Source: Lineus longissimus
Taxonomy: Eukaryota > Nemertea > Pilidiophora > Heteronemertea > Lineidae
Direction of reading: 5' to 3'
Length of the DNA stretch: 64,000 nucleotides
Assembly (NCBI RefSeq): GCF_910592395.1
Contig: NC_088321.1
Coordinates: forward strand, 9,302,001-9,366,000
The notes beneath the pieces are model-generated. The model was not told the origin of the DNA. It made no database searches and saw only the letters and a list, made by a program, of their open reading frames with translations. Position 1 is the first letter of the stretch, and every line of letters begins with the position of its first letter. The position numbers and the translations under genes are program-made. This document shows positions 25,901 through 40,774 of the stretch, in pieces.

Positions 25901-28444
25901 CAAAACAGTGATACCTTTTGAATCACAGGGACTAAAAGCAACCGAATGGTTCAAATGGAGAGGGTTAATGGATGTTATTATAAATAAAGATTTGGGCTTA
26001 TAATTTTAACACTGATAACAACAATGTAATATCTACGCAGAAACCGTAGAAGTCTAAGAGACAATCATGCCCAACGGTATAAATCAGCCTCAAGTGACTG
26101 ATGCCTACCTGTAATCAGCTACAGGTGACCGATAGCGACATTAGGAGATCAACCAGATTGCTTGGATTTATAAACTGCGAAGGCATCTTAAAGCCTTAGA
26201 CGCTATATTTCCATTAACCAAATTTCAGGTAGCGCAGCGTTATGTGTGTCCAAGTTATGTCCTAAATTTAGTATTTCTGGTTTAAACTAAAAGTATGGAC
26301 TTTCATGTATCATGTTCAGGTGTCTAAGATAAGTCAGACTTTTCTTTTCAACGTATTTCAGGCCACATCAAAGTGCACGAACGTTCAGTTCTAAGTTCAG
26401 AAATAACATAGACAATTTAGAAAGGGAGATGTAGTGTAATCCCTATTGCCCCTTTAAGAGTCACTACAGTACCTTCATGTCAACGGGTTAACAGTGTAAT
26501 TGCTTCTTCAATCGAACTTGCATTGTTTACATCTGTCTTATTCAAGTGAACCGTACCCCCAATCCAGCAAAGGACAATACTTCCACATAATAGTCTGGTA
26601 AAACATACATCACATGCTACAATATAAGATGTCATATGATTGGCTCACTAAGGCAAAGGAGGCGGCGCCTCCAAGCACGTGGCTCAGGAAAAACATATTT
26701 ATGGTACAATAAATTAATCAAAATTAATCAAAGAATGATCTTTTATAAACATTGGAAGGAAATTTATTGTACAATAAATTAATCAAAATTAAAACAGAGT
26801 TTAAAAGTAAAACAGAGTTTTCTATCTCCTACACTAGTTGCCGGCCAAGGCTAAGGAGGCCAGTCTCCCCCGGAGAACTTTCTCCACTGCCCAAGGTGAC
26901 TAGTCACTTGTGTGTCTGTTCGCCTGGGTGTCTAGTTTCCACTAGGCTATGCTAGTGGAGAACTAGATGGCCGTTGGCTCTAGATGAGCTCATCCGCCCT
27001 GTGTGACTAGTCACCCACCTGAGACAGGTGGCACTGGCTTACAGGTTACCAGTGGCAGGTAGCTAACCTGACCTGACATCAAATCAAAGAATGATCTTTT
27101 ATAAACATTGGAAGGGAATTTATGGTACAATGAATTAATCAAAATTAATCAAAGAATGATCTTTTATAAACCTTGGAAGGAAGTAGGGATAAATTATATT
27201 TCAGATTTACTTAGACCTGACAAAACAGTGATACCTTTTGAATCACTGGGACTAAAAGCAACCGAATGGTTCAAATGGAGAGGGTTAATGGATGTTATTA
27301 TAAATAAAGATTTGGGCTTATAATTTTAACACTGATAACAACAATGTAATATCTACGCAGAAACCGTAGAAGTCTAAGAGACAATCATGCCCAACGGTAT
27401 AAATCAGCCTCAAGTGACTGATGCCTACCTGTAATCAGCTACAGGTGACCGATAGCGACATTAGGAGATCAACCAGATCGCTTGGATTTATAAACTGCGA
27501 AGGCATCTTAAAGCCTTAGACGCTATATTTCCATTAACCAAATTTCAGGTAGCGCAGCGTTATGTGTGTCCAAGTTATGTCCTAAATTTAGTATTTCTGG
27601 TTTAAACTAAAAGTATGGACTTTCATGTATCATGTTCAGGTGTCTAAGATAAGTCAGACTTTTCTTTTCAACGTATTTCAAGCCACATCAAAGTGCACGA
27701 ACGTTCAGTTCTAAGTTCAGAAATAACATAGACAATTTAGAAAGGGAGATGTCTAAGAGACAGTCATGCCCAACGGTATAAATCAGCCTCAAGTTACTGA
27801 TGCCTACCTGTAATCAGCTACAGGTGACCGATAGCGACATTAGGAGATCAACCGGACTGGTGAAGCCAGTAGATCGTTTGGGTTTATAAACGGCGAAGGC
27901 ATCTTGAAGCCATAGACGCTATATTTCCATCAACCAAATTTCAGGTTGCGCAGCGTTATGTATGTCAAGGTTATGTCGTAAATTTAGTATTTCTGGTTTA
28001 AACTAAAAGTATGGACTTTCATGTATCATGTTCAGATGTCTAAGATAAGTCAGACTTTTCTTTTCAACGTGTTTCAAGCCACATCAAAGTGCACGAACGT
28101 TCAGTTCTAAGTTCAGAAATAACATAGACAATTTAGAAAGGGAGATGTAGTGTAATCCCTATTGCCCCTTTAAGAGTCACTACAGTACCTTCATGTCAAC
28201 GGGTTAACAGTGTAATTGCTTCTTCAATCGAACTTGCATTGTTTACATCTGTCTTATTCAAGTGAACCGTACCCCCAATCCAGCAAAGGACAATACTTCC
28301 ACATAATAGTCTGGTAAAACATACATCACATGCTACAATATAAGATGTCATATGATTGGCTCACTAAGGCAAAGGAGGCGGCGCCTCCAAGCACGTGGCT
28401 CAGGAAAAACATATTTATGGTACAATAAATTAATTAAAATTAAT

Positions 28445-28530
28445 CAAAGAATGATCTTTTATAAACATTGGAAGGAAATTCATGGTACAATAAATTAATC
28501 AAAATTAATCAAAGAATGATCTTTTATAAA
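28445..28530 (+). repeat. 65-bp extra duplication in the LINE-like front segment
   Basis: The stretch 'aatgatcttttataaacatt' plus 'ggaaggaaatt.atggtaca' occurs one extra time here, lengthening the interval to 1,781 bp. The same extra copy, sharing the variants 'attaattaaaattaatc' and 'aattcatgg', is present near 33,260-33,345 (interval 1,780 bp). The two units therefore share an origin. Confidence 0.8.
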
Positions 28531-31500
28531 CATTGGAAGGAAATTTATGGTACAATAAATTAATCAAAATTAAAACAGAGTTTAAAAGTAAAACAGAGTT
28601 TTCCATCTCCTACACTAGTTGCCGGCCAAGGCTAAGGAGGCCAGTCTCCCCCGGAGAACTTTCTCCACTGCCCAAGGTGACTAGTCACTTGTGTGTCTGG
28701 TCGCCTGGGTGTCTAGTTTCCACTAGGCTATGCTAGTGGAGAACTAGATGGCCGTTGGCTCTAGATGAGCTCATCCGCCCTGTGTGACTAGTCACCCACC
28801 TGAGACAGGTGGCACTGGCTTACAGGTTACCAGTGGCAGGTAGCTAACCTGACCTGACATCAAATCAAAGAATGATCTTTTATAAACATTGGAAGGAAAT
28901 TTATGGTACAATGAATTAATCAAAATTAATCAAAGAATGATCTTTTATAAACCTTGGAAGGAAGTAGGGATAAATTATATTTCAGATTTACTTAGACCTG
29001 ACAAAACAGTGATACCTTTTGAATCACAGGGACTAAAAGCAACCGAATGGTTCAAATGGAGAGGGTTAATGGATGTTATTATAAATAAAGATTTGGGCTT
29101 ATAATTTTAACACTGATAACAACAATGTAATATCTACGCAGAAACCGTAGAAGTCTAAGAGACAATCATGCCCAACGGTATAAATCAGCCTCAAGTGACT
29201 GATGCCTACCTGTAATCAGCTACAGGTGACCGATAGCGACATTAGGAGATCAACCAGATTGCTTGGATTTATAAACTGCGAAGGCATCTTAAAGCCTTAG
29301 ACGCTATATTTCCATTAACCAAATTTCAGGTAGCGCAGCGTTATGTGTGTCCAAGTTATGTCCTAAATTTAGTATTTCTGGTTTAAACTAAAAGTATGGA
29401 CTTTCATGTATCATGTTCAGGTGTCTAAGATAAGTCAGACTTTTCTTATCAACGTATTTCAGGCCACATCAAAGTGCACGAACGTTCAGTTCTAAGTTCA
29501 GAAATAACATAGACAATTTAGAAAGGGAGATGTCTAAGAGACAGTCATGCCCAACGGTATAAATCAGCCTCAAGTTACTGATGCCTACCTGTAATCAGCT
29601 ACAGGTGACCGATAGCGACATTAGGAGATCAACCGGACTGGTGAAGCCAGTAGATCGTTTGGATTTATAAACAGCGAAGGCATCTTGAAGCCATAGACGC
29701 TATATTTCCATCAACCAAATTTCAGGTTGCGCAGCGTTATGTATGTCAAGGTTATGTCGTAAATTTAGTATTTCTGGTTTAAACTAAAAGTATGGACTTT
29801 CATGTATCATGTTCAGATGTCTAAGATAAGTCAGACTTTTCTTTTCAACGTGTTTCAAGCCACATCAAAGTGCACGAACGTTCAGTTCTAAGTTCAGAAA
29901 TAACATAGACAATTTAAAAAGGGAGATGTCGTGTAATCCCTATTGCCCCTTTAAGAGTCACTACAGTACCTTCATGTCAACGGGTTAACAGTGTAATTGC
30001 TTCTTCAATCGAACTTGCATTGTTTACATCTGTCTTATTCAAGTGAACCGTACCCCCAATCCAGCAAAGGACAATACTTCCACATAATAGTCTGGTAAAT
30101 CATACATCACATGCTACAATATAAGATGTCATATGATTGGCTCATTAAGGCAAAGGAGGCGGCGCCTCCAAGCACGTGGCTCAGGAAAAACATATTTATG
30201 GTACAATAAATTAATCAAAATTAATCAAAGAATGATCTTTTATAAACATTGGAAGGAAATTTATGGTACAATAAATTAATCAAAATTAAAACAGAGTTTA
30301 AAAGTAAAACAGAGTTTTCCATCTCCTACACTAGTTGCCGGCCAAGGCTAAGGAGGCCAGTCTCCCCCGGAGAACTTTCTCCACTGCCCAAGGTGACTAG
30401 TCACTTGTGTGTCTGGTCGCCTGGGTGTCTAGTTTCCACTAGGCTATGCTAGTGGAGAACTAGATGGCCGTTGGCTCTAGATGAGCTCATCCGCCCTGTG
30501 TGACTAGTCACCCACCTGAGACAGGTGGCACTGGCTTACAGGTTACCAGTGGCAGGTAGCTAACCTGACCTGACATCAAATCAAAGAATGATCTTTTATA
30601 AACATTGGAAGGAAATTTATGGTACAATGAATTAATCAAAATTAATCAAAGAATGATCTTTTATAAACCTTGGAAGGAAGTAGGGATAAATTATATTTCA
30701 GATTTACTTAGACCAGACAAAACAGTGATACCTTTTGAATCACAGGGACTAAAAGCAACCGAATGGTTCAAATGGAGAGGGTTAATGGATGTTATTATAA
30801 ATAAAGATTTGGGCTTATAATTTTAACACTGATAACAATAATGTAAGATCTACGCAGAAACCGTAGAAGTCTAAGAGACAATCATGCCTAACGGTATATA
30901 TCAGCCTCAAGTGACTGATGCCTACCTGTAATCAGCTACAGGTGACCGATAGCGACATTAGGAGATCAACCAGATCGCTTGGATTTATAAACTGCGAAGG
31001 CATCTTAAAGCCTTAGACTCTATATTTCCATTAACCAAATTTCAGGTAGCGCAGCGTTATGTGTGTCCAGGTTATGTCGTAAATTTAGTATTTCTGGTTT
31101 AAACTAAAAGTATGGACTTTCATGTATCATGTTCAGATGTCTAAGATAAGTCAGACTTTTCTTTTCAACTTGTTTCAAGCCACATCAAAGTGCACGAACG
31201 TTCAGTTCTAAGTTCAGAAATAACATAGACAATTTAGAAAGGGAGATGTAGTGTAATCCCTATTGCCCCTTTAAGAGTCACTACAGTACCTTCATGTCAA
31301 CGGGTTAACAGTGTAATTGCTTCTTCAATCGAACTTGCATTGTTTACATCTGTCTTATTCAAGTGAACCGTACCCCCAATCCAGCAAAGGACAATACTTC
31401 CACATAATAGTCTGGTAAAACATACATCACATGCTACAATATAAGATGTCATATGATTGGCTCACTAAGGCAAAGGAGGCGGCGCCTCCAAGCACGTGGC

Positions 31501-34500
31501 TCAGGAAAAACATATTTATGGTACAATAAATTAATCAAAATTAATCAAAGACTGATCTTTTATAAACATTGGAAGGAAATTTATGGTACAATAAATTAAT
31601 CAAAATTAAAACAGAGTTTAAAAGTAAAACAGAGTTTTCTATCTCCTACACTAGTTGCCGGCCAAGGCTAAGGAGGCCAGTCTCCCCCGGAGAACTTTCT
31701 CCACTGCCCAAGGTGACTAGTCACTTGTGTGTCTGTTCGCCTGGGTGTCTAGTTTCCACTAGGCTATGCTAGTGGAGAACTAGATGGCCGTTGGCTCTAG
31801 ATGAGCTCATCCGCCCTGTGTGACTAGTCACCCACCTGAGACAGGTGGCACTGGCTTACAGGTTACCAGTGGCAGGTAGCTAACCTGACCTGACATCAAA
31901 TCAAAGAATGATCTTTTATAAACATTGGAAGGAAATTTATGGTACAATGAATTAATCAAAATTAATCAAAGAATGATCTTTTATAAACCTTGGAAGGAAG
32001 TAGGGATAAATTATATTTCAGATTTACTTAGACCTGACAAAACAGTGATACCTTTTGAATCACTGGGACTAAAAGCAACCGAATGGTTCAAATGGAGAGG
32101 GTTAATGGATGTTATTATAAATAAAGATTTGGGCTTATAATTTTAACACTGATAACAACAATGTAATATCTACGCAGAAACCGTAGAAGTCTAAGAGACA
32201 ATCATGCCCAACGGTATAAATCAGCCTCAAGTGACTGATGCCTACCTGTAATCAGCTACAGGTGACCGATAGCGACATTAGGAGATCAACCAGATCGCTT
32301 GGATTTATAAACTGCGAAGGCATCTTAAAGCCTTAGACGCTATATTTCCATTAACCAAATTTCAGGTAGCGCAGCGTTATGTGTGTCCAAGTTATGTCCT
32401 AAATTTAGTATTTCTGGTTTAAACTAAAAGTATGGACTTTCATGTATCATGTTCAGGTGTCTAAGATAAGTCAGACTTTTCTTTTCAACGTGTTTCAAGC
32501 CACATCAAAGTGCACGAACGTTCAGTTCTAAGTTCAGAAATAACATAGACAATTTAGAAAGGGAGATGTCTAAGAGACAGTCATGCCCAACGGTATAAAT
32601 CAGCCTCAAGTTACTGATGCCTCCTGTAATCAGCTACAGGTGACCGATAGCGACATTAGGAGATCAACCGGACTGGTGAAGCCAGTAGATCGTTTGGATT
32701 TATAAACGGCGAAGGCATCTTGAAGCCATAGACGCTATATTTCCATCAACCAAATTTCAGGTTGCGCAGCGTTATGTATGTCAAGGTTATGTCGTAAATT
32801 TAGTATTTCTGGTTTAAACTAAAAGTATGGACTTTCATGTATCATGTTCAGATGTCTAAGATAAGTCAGACTTTTCTTTTCAACGTGTTTCAAGCCACAT
32901 CAAAGTGCACGAACGTTCAGTTCTAAGTTCAGAAATAACATAGACAATTTAGAAAGGGAGATGTAGTGTAATCCCTATTGCCCCTTTAAGAGTCACTACA
33001 GTACCTTCATGTCAACAGGTTAACAGTGTAATTGCTTCTTCAATCGAACTTGCATTGTTTACATCTGTCTTATTCAAGTGAACCGTACCCCCAATCCAGC
33101 AAAGGACAATACTTCCACATAATAGTCTGGTAAAACATACATCACATGCTACAATATAAGATGTCATATGATTGGCTCACTAAGGCAAAGAAGGCGGCGC
33201 CTCCAAGCACGTGGCTCAGGAAAAACATATTTATGGTACAATAAATTAATTAAAATTAATCAAAGAATGATCTTTTATAAACATTGGAAGGAAATTCATG
33301 GTACAATAAATTAATCAAAATTAATCAAAGAATGATCTTTTATAAACATTGGAAGGAAATTTATGGTACAATAAATTAATCAAAATTAAAACAGAGTTTA
33401 AAAGTAAAACAGAGTTTTCCATCTCCTACACTAGTTGCCGGCCAAGGCTAAGGAGGCCAGTCTCCCCCGGAGAACTTTCTCCACTGCCCAAGGTGACTAG
33501 TCACTTGTGTGTCTGGTCGCCTGGGTGTCTAGTTTCCACTAGGCTATGCTAGTGGAGAACTAGATGGCCGTTGGCTCTAGATGAGCTCATCCGCCCTGTG
33601 TGACTAGTCACCCACCTGAGACAGGTGGCACTGGCTTACAGGTTACCAGTGGCAGGTAGCTAACCTGACCTGACATCAAATCAAAGAATGATCTTTTATA
33701 AACATTGGAAGGAAATTTATGGTACAATGAATTAATCAAAATTAATCAAAGAATGATCTTTTATAAACCTTGGAAGGAAGTAGGGATCAATTATATTTCA
33801 GATTTACTTAGACCTGACAAAACAGTGATACCTTTTGAATCACTGGGACTGAAAGCAACCGAATGGTTCAAATGGAGAGGGTTAATGGATGTTATTATAA
33901 ATAAAGATTTGGGCTTATAATTTTAACACTGATAACAACAATGTAATATCTACGCAGAAACCGTAGAAGTCTAAGAGACAATCATGCCCAACGGTATAAA
34001 TCAGCCTCAAGTGACTGATGCCTACCTGTAATCAGCTACAGGTGACCGATAGCGACATTAGGAGATCAACCAGATTGCTTGGATTTATAAACTGCGAAGG
34101 CATCTTAAAGCCTTAGACACTATATTTCCATCAACCAAATTTCAGGTTGCGCAGCGTTATGTATGTCAAGGTTATGTCGTAAATTTAGTATTTCTGGTTT
34201 AAACTAAAAGTATGGACTTTCATGTATCATGTTCAGATGTCTAAGATAAGTCAGACTTTTCTTTTCAACGTGTTGCAAGCCACATCAAAGTGCACGAACG
34301 TTCAGTTCTAAGTTCAGAAATAACATAGACAATTTAGAAAGGGAGATGTAGTGTAATCCCTATTGCCCCTTTAAGAGTCACTACAGTACCTTCATGTCAA
34401 CGGGTTAACAGTGTAATTGCTTCTTCAATCAAACTTGCATTGTTTACATCTGTCTTATTCAAATGAACCGTACCCCCAATCCAGCAAAGGACAATACTTC

Positions 34501-37500
34501 CACATAATAGTCTGGTAAAACATACATCACATGCTACAATATAAGATGTCATATGATTGGCTCACTAAGGCAAAGGAGGCGGCGCCTCCAAGCACGTGGC
34601 TCAGGAAAAACATATTTATGGTACAATAAATTAATCAAAATTAATCAAAGAATGATCTTTTATAAACATTGGAAGGAAATTTATGGTACAATAAATTAAT
34701 CAAAATTAAAACAGAGTTTAAAAGTAAAACAGAGTTTTCCATCTCCTACACTAGTTGCCGGCCAAGGCTAAGGAGGCCAGTCTCCCCCGGAGAACTTTCT
34801 CCACTGCCCAAGGTGACTAGTCACTTGTGTGTGTGGTCGCCTGGGTGTCTAGTTTCCACTAGGCTATGCTAGTGGAGAACTAGATGGCCGTTGGCTCTAG
34901 ATGAGCTCATCCGCCCTGTGTGACTAGTCACCCACCTGAGACAGGTGGCACTGGCTTACAGGTTACCAGTGGCAGGTAGCTAACCTGACCTGACATCAAA
35001 TCAAAGAATGATCTTTTATAAACATTGGAAGGAAATTTATGGTACAATGAATTAATCAAAATTAATCAAAGAATGATCTTTTATAAACCTTGGAAGGAAG
35101 TAGGGATAAATTATATTTCAGATTTACTTAGACCTGACAAAACAGTGATACCTTTTGAATCACTGGGACTGAAAGCAACCGAATGGTTCAAATGGAGAGG
35201 GTTAATGGATGTTATTATAAATAAAGATTTGGGCTTATAATTTTAACACTGATAACAACAATGTAATATCTACGCAGAAACCGTAGAAGTCTAAGAGACA
35301 ATCATGCCCAACGGTATAAATCAGCCTCAAGTGACTGATGCCTACCTGTAATCAGCTACAGGTGACCGATAGCGACATTAGGAGATCAACCGGACTGGTG
35401 AAGCCAGTAGATCGCTTGGATTTATAAACGGCGAAGGCATCTTGAAGCCATAGACGCTATATTTCCATCAACCAAATTTCAGGTTGCGCAGCGTTATGTA
35501 TGTCAAGGTTATGTCGTAAATTTAGTATTTCTGGTTTAAACTAAAAGTATGGACTTTCATGTATCATGTTCAGATGTCTAAGATAAGTCAGACTTTTCTT
35601 TTCAACGTGTTTCAAGCCACATCAAAGTGCACGATCGTTCAGTTCTAAGTTCAGAAATAACATAGACAATTTAGAAAGGGAGATGTAGTGTAATCCCTAT
35701 TGCCCCTTTAAGAGTCACTACAGTACCTTCATGTCAACGGGTTAACAGTGTAATTGCTTCTTTAATCAAACTTGCATTGTTTACATCTGTCTTATTCAAG
35801 TGAACCGTACCCCCAATCCAGCAAAGGACAATACTTCCACATAATAGTCTGGTAAATCATACATCACATGCTACAATATAAGATGTCATATGATTGGCTC
35901 ACTAAGGCAAAGGAGGCGGCGCCTCCAAGCACGTGGCTCAGGAAAAACATATTTATGGTACAATAAATTAATCAAAATTAATCAAAGAATGATCTTTTAT
36001 AAACATTGGAAGGAAATTTATGGTACAATAAATTAATCAAAATTAAAACAGAGTTTAAAAGTAAAACAGAGTTTTCCATCTCCTACACTAGTTGCCGGCC
36101 AAGGCTAAGGAGGCCAGTCTCCCCCGGAGAACTTTCTCCACTGCCCAAGGTGACTAGTCACTTGTGTGTCTGGTCGCCTGGGTGTCTAGTTTCCACTAGG
36201 CTATGCTAGTGGAGAACTAGATGGCCGTTGGCTCTAGATGAGCTCATCCGCCCTGTGTGACTAGTCACCCACCTGAGACAGGTGGCACTGGCTTACAGGT
36301 TACCAGTGGCAGGTAGCTAACCTGACCTGACATTAAATCAAAGAATGATCTTTTATAAACATTGGAAGGAAATTTATGGTACAATGAATTAATCAAAATT
36401 AATCAAAGAATGATCTTTTATAAACCTTGGAAGGAAGTAGGGATAAATTATATTTCAGATTTACTTAGACCTGACAAAACAGTGATACCTTTTGAATCAC
36501 TGGGACTGAAAGCAACCGAATGGTTCAAATGGAGAGGGTTAATGGATGTTATTATAAATAAAGATTTGGGCTTATAATTTTAACACTGATAACAACAATG
36601 TAATATCTACGCAGAAACCGTAGAAGTCTAAGAGACAATCATGCCCAACGGTATAAATCAGCCTCAAGTGACTGATGCCTACCTGTAATCAGCTACAGGT
36701 GACCGATAGCGACATTAGGAGATCAACCGGACTGGTGAAGCCAGTAGATCGCTTGGATTTATAAACGGCGAAGGCATCTTGAAGCCATAGACGCTATATT
36801 TCCATCAACCAAATTTCAGGTTGCGCAGCGTTATGTATGTCAAGGTTATGTCGTAAATTTAGTATTTCTGGTTTAAACTAAAAGTATGGACTTTCATGTA
36901 TCATGTTCAGATGTCTAAGATAAGTCAGACTTTTCTTTTCAACGTGTTTCAAGCCACATCAAAGTGCACGAACGTTCAGTTCTAAGTTCAGAAATAACAT
37001 AGACAATTTAGAAAGGGAGATGTAGTGTAATCCCTATTGCCCCTTTAAGAGTCACTACAGTACCTTCATGTCAACGGGTTAACAGTGTAATTGCTTCTTT
37101 AATCAAACTTGCATTGTTTACATCTGCCTTATTCAAGTGAACCGTACCCCCAATCCAGCAAAGGACAATACTTCCACATAATAGTCTGGTAAATCATACA
37201 TCACATGCTACAATATAAGATGTCATATGATTGGCTCACTAAGGCAAAGGAGGCGGCGCCTCCAAGCACGTGGCTCAGGAAAAACATATTTATGGTACAA
37301 TAAATTAATCAAAATTAATCAAAGAACGATCTTTTATAAACATTGGAAGGAAATTTATGGCACAATAAATTAATCAAAATTAAAACAGAGTTTAAAAGTA
37401 AAACAGAGTTTTCCATCTCCTACACTAGTTGCCGGCCAAGGCTAAGGAGGCCAGTCTCCCCCAGAGAACTTTCTCCACTGCCCAAGGTGACTAGTCACTT

Positions 37501-40500
37501 GTGTGTCTGGTCGCCTGGGTGTCTAGTTTCCACTAGGCTATGCTAGTGGAGAACTAGATGCCCGTTGGCTCTAGATGAGCTCATCCGCCCTGTGTGACTA
37601 GTCACCCACCTGAGACAGGTGGCACTGGCTTACAGGTTACCAGTGGCAGGTAGCTAACCTGACCTGACATCAAATCAAAGAATGATCTTTTATAAACATT
37701 GGAAGGAAATTTATGGTACAATGAATTAATCAAAATTAATCAAAGAATGATCTTTTATAAACCTTGGAAGGAAGTAGGGATCAATTATATTTCAGATTTA
37801 CTTAGACCTGACAAAACAGTGATACCTTTTGAATCACTGGGACTGAAAGCAACCGAATGGTTCAAATGGAGAGGGTTAATGGATGTTATTATAAATAAAG
37901 ATTTGGGCTTATAATTTTAACACTGATAACAACAATGTAAGATCTACGCAGAAACCGTAGAAGTCTAAGAGACAATCATGCCCAACGGTATAAATCAGCC
38001 TCAAGTGACTGATGCCTACCTGTAATCAGCTACAGGTGACCGATAGCGACATTAGGAGATCAACCAGATCGCTTGGATTTATAAACTGCGAAGGCATCTT
38101 AAAGCCTTAGACGCTATATTTCCATTAACCAAATTTCAGGTAGCGCAGCGTTATGTGTGTCCAGGTTATGTCCTAAATTTAGTATTTCTGGTTTAAACTA
38201 AAAGTATGGACTTTCATGTATCATGTTCAGGTGTCTAAGATAAGTCAGACTTTTCTGTTCAACGTATTTCAAGCCACATCAAAGTGCACGAACGTTCAGT
38301 TCTAAGTTCAGAAATAACATAGACAATTTAGAAAGGGAGATGTCTCAGAGACAGTCATGCCCAACGGTATAAATCAGCCTCAAGTTACTGATGCCTACCT
38401 GTAATCAGCTACAGGTGACCGATAGCGACATTAGGAGATCAACCGGACTGGTGAAGCCAGTAGATCGCTTGGATTTATAAACGGCGAAGGCATCTTGAAG
38501 CCATAGACGCTATATTTCCATCAACCAAATTTCAGGTTGCGCAGCGTTATGTATGTCAAGGTTATGTCGTAAATTTAGTATTTCTGGTTTAAACTAAAAG
38601 TATGGACTTTCATGTATCATGTTCAGATGTCTAAGATAAGTCAGACTTTTCTTTTCAACGTGTTTCAAGCCACATCAAAGTGCACGAACGTTCAGTTCTA
38701 AGTTCAGAAATAACATAGACAATTTAGAAAGGGAGATGTTGTGTAATCCCTATTGCCCCTTTAAGAGTCACTACAGTACCTTCATGTCAACGGGTTAACA
38801 GTGTAATTGCTTCTTTAATCAAACTTGCATTGTTTACATCTGTCTTATTCAAGTGAACCGTACCCCCAATCCAGCAAAGGACAATACTTCCACATAATAG
38901 TCTGGTAAAACATACATCACATGCTACAATATAAGATGTCATATGACTGGCTCACTAAGGCAAAGGAGGCGGCGCCTCCAAGCACGTGGCTCAGGAAAAA
39001 CATATTTATGGTACAATAAATTAATCAAAATTAATCAAAGAATGATCTTTTATAAACATTGGAAGGAAATTTATGGTACAATAAATTAATCAAAATTAAA
39101 ACAGAGTTTAAAAGTAAAACAGAGTTTTCCATCTCCTACACTAGTTGCCGGCCAAGTCTAAGGAGGCAAGTCTCCCCCGGAGAACTTTCTCCACTGCCCA
39201 AGGTGACTAGTCACTTGTGTGTCTGGTCGCCTGGGTGTCTAGTTTCCACTAGGCTATGCTAGTGGAGAACTAGATGGCCGTTGGCTCTAGATGAGCTCAT
39301 CCGCCCTGTGTGACTAGTCACCCACCTGAGACAGGTGGCACTGGCTTACAGGTTACCAGTGGCAGGTAGCTAACCTGACCTGACATCAAATCAAAGAATG
39401 ATCTTTTATAAACATTGGAAGGAAATTTATGGTACAATGAATTAATCAAAATTAATCAAAGAATGATCTTTTATAAACCTTGGAAGGAAGTAGGGATAAA
39501 TTATATTTCAGATTTACTTAGACCTGACAAAAAAGTGATACCTTTTGAATCACTGGGACTGAAAGCAACCGAATGGTTCAAATGGAGAGGGTTAATGGAT
39601 CTTATTATAAATAAAGATTTGGGCTTATAATTTTAACACTGATAACAACAATGTAATATCTACGCAGAAACCGTAGAAGTCTAAGAGACAATCATGCCCA
39701 ACGGTATAAATCAGCCTCAAGTGACTGATGCCTACCTGTAATCAGCTACAGGTGACCGATAGCGACATTAGGAGATCAACCAGATCGCTTGGATTTATAA
39801 ACTGCGAAGGCATCTTAAAGCCTTAGACGCTATATTTCCATTAACCAAATTTCAGGTAGCGCAGCGTTATGTGTGTCCAGGTTATGTCCTAAATTTAGTA
39901 TTTCTGGTTTAAACTAAAAGTATGGACTTTCATGTATCATGTTCAGGTGTCTAAGATAAGTCAGACTTTTCTTTTCAATGTATTTCAAGCCACATCAAAG
40001 TGCACGAACGTTCAGTTCTAAGTTCAGAAATAACATAGACAATTTAGAAAGGGAGATGTCTCAGAGACAGTCATGCCCAACGGTATAAATCAGCCTCAAG
40101 TTACTGATGCCTACCTGTAATCAGCTACAGGTGACCGATAGCGACATTAGGAGATCAACCGGACTGGTGAAGCCAGTAGATCGCTTGGATTTATAAACGG
40201 CGAAGGCATCTTGAAGCCATAGACGCTATATTTCCATCAACCAAATTTCAGGTTGCGCAGCGTTATGTATGTCAAGGTTATGTCGTAAATTTAGTATTTC
40301 TGGTTTAAACTAAAAGTATGGACTTTCATGTATCATGTTCAGATGTCTAAGATAAGTCAGACTTTTCTTTTCAACGTGTTTCAAGCCACATCAAAGTGCA
40401 CGAACGTTCAGTTCTAAGTTCAGAAATAACATAGACAATTTAGAAAGGGAGATGTTGTGTAATCCCTATTGCCCCTTTAAGAGTCACTACAGTACCTTCA

Positions 40501-40774
40501 TGTCAACGGGTTAACAGTGTAATTGCTTCTTTAATCAAACTTGCATTGTTTACATCTGTCTTATTCAAGTGAACCGTACCCCCAATCCAGCAAAGGACAA
40601 TACTTCCACATAATAGTCTGGTAAAACATACATCACATGCTACAATATAAGATGTCATATGACTGGCTCACTAAGGCAAAGGAGGCGGCGCCTCCAAGCA
40701 CGTGGCTCAGGAAAAACATATTTATGGTACAATAAATTAATCAAAATTAATCAAAGAATGATCTTTTATAAACA

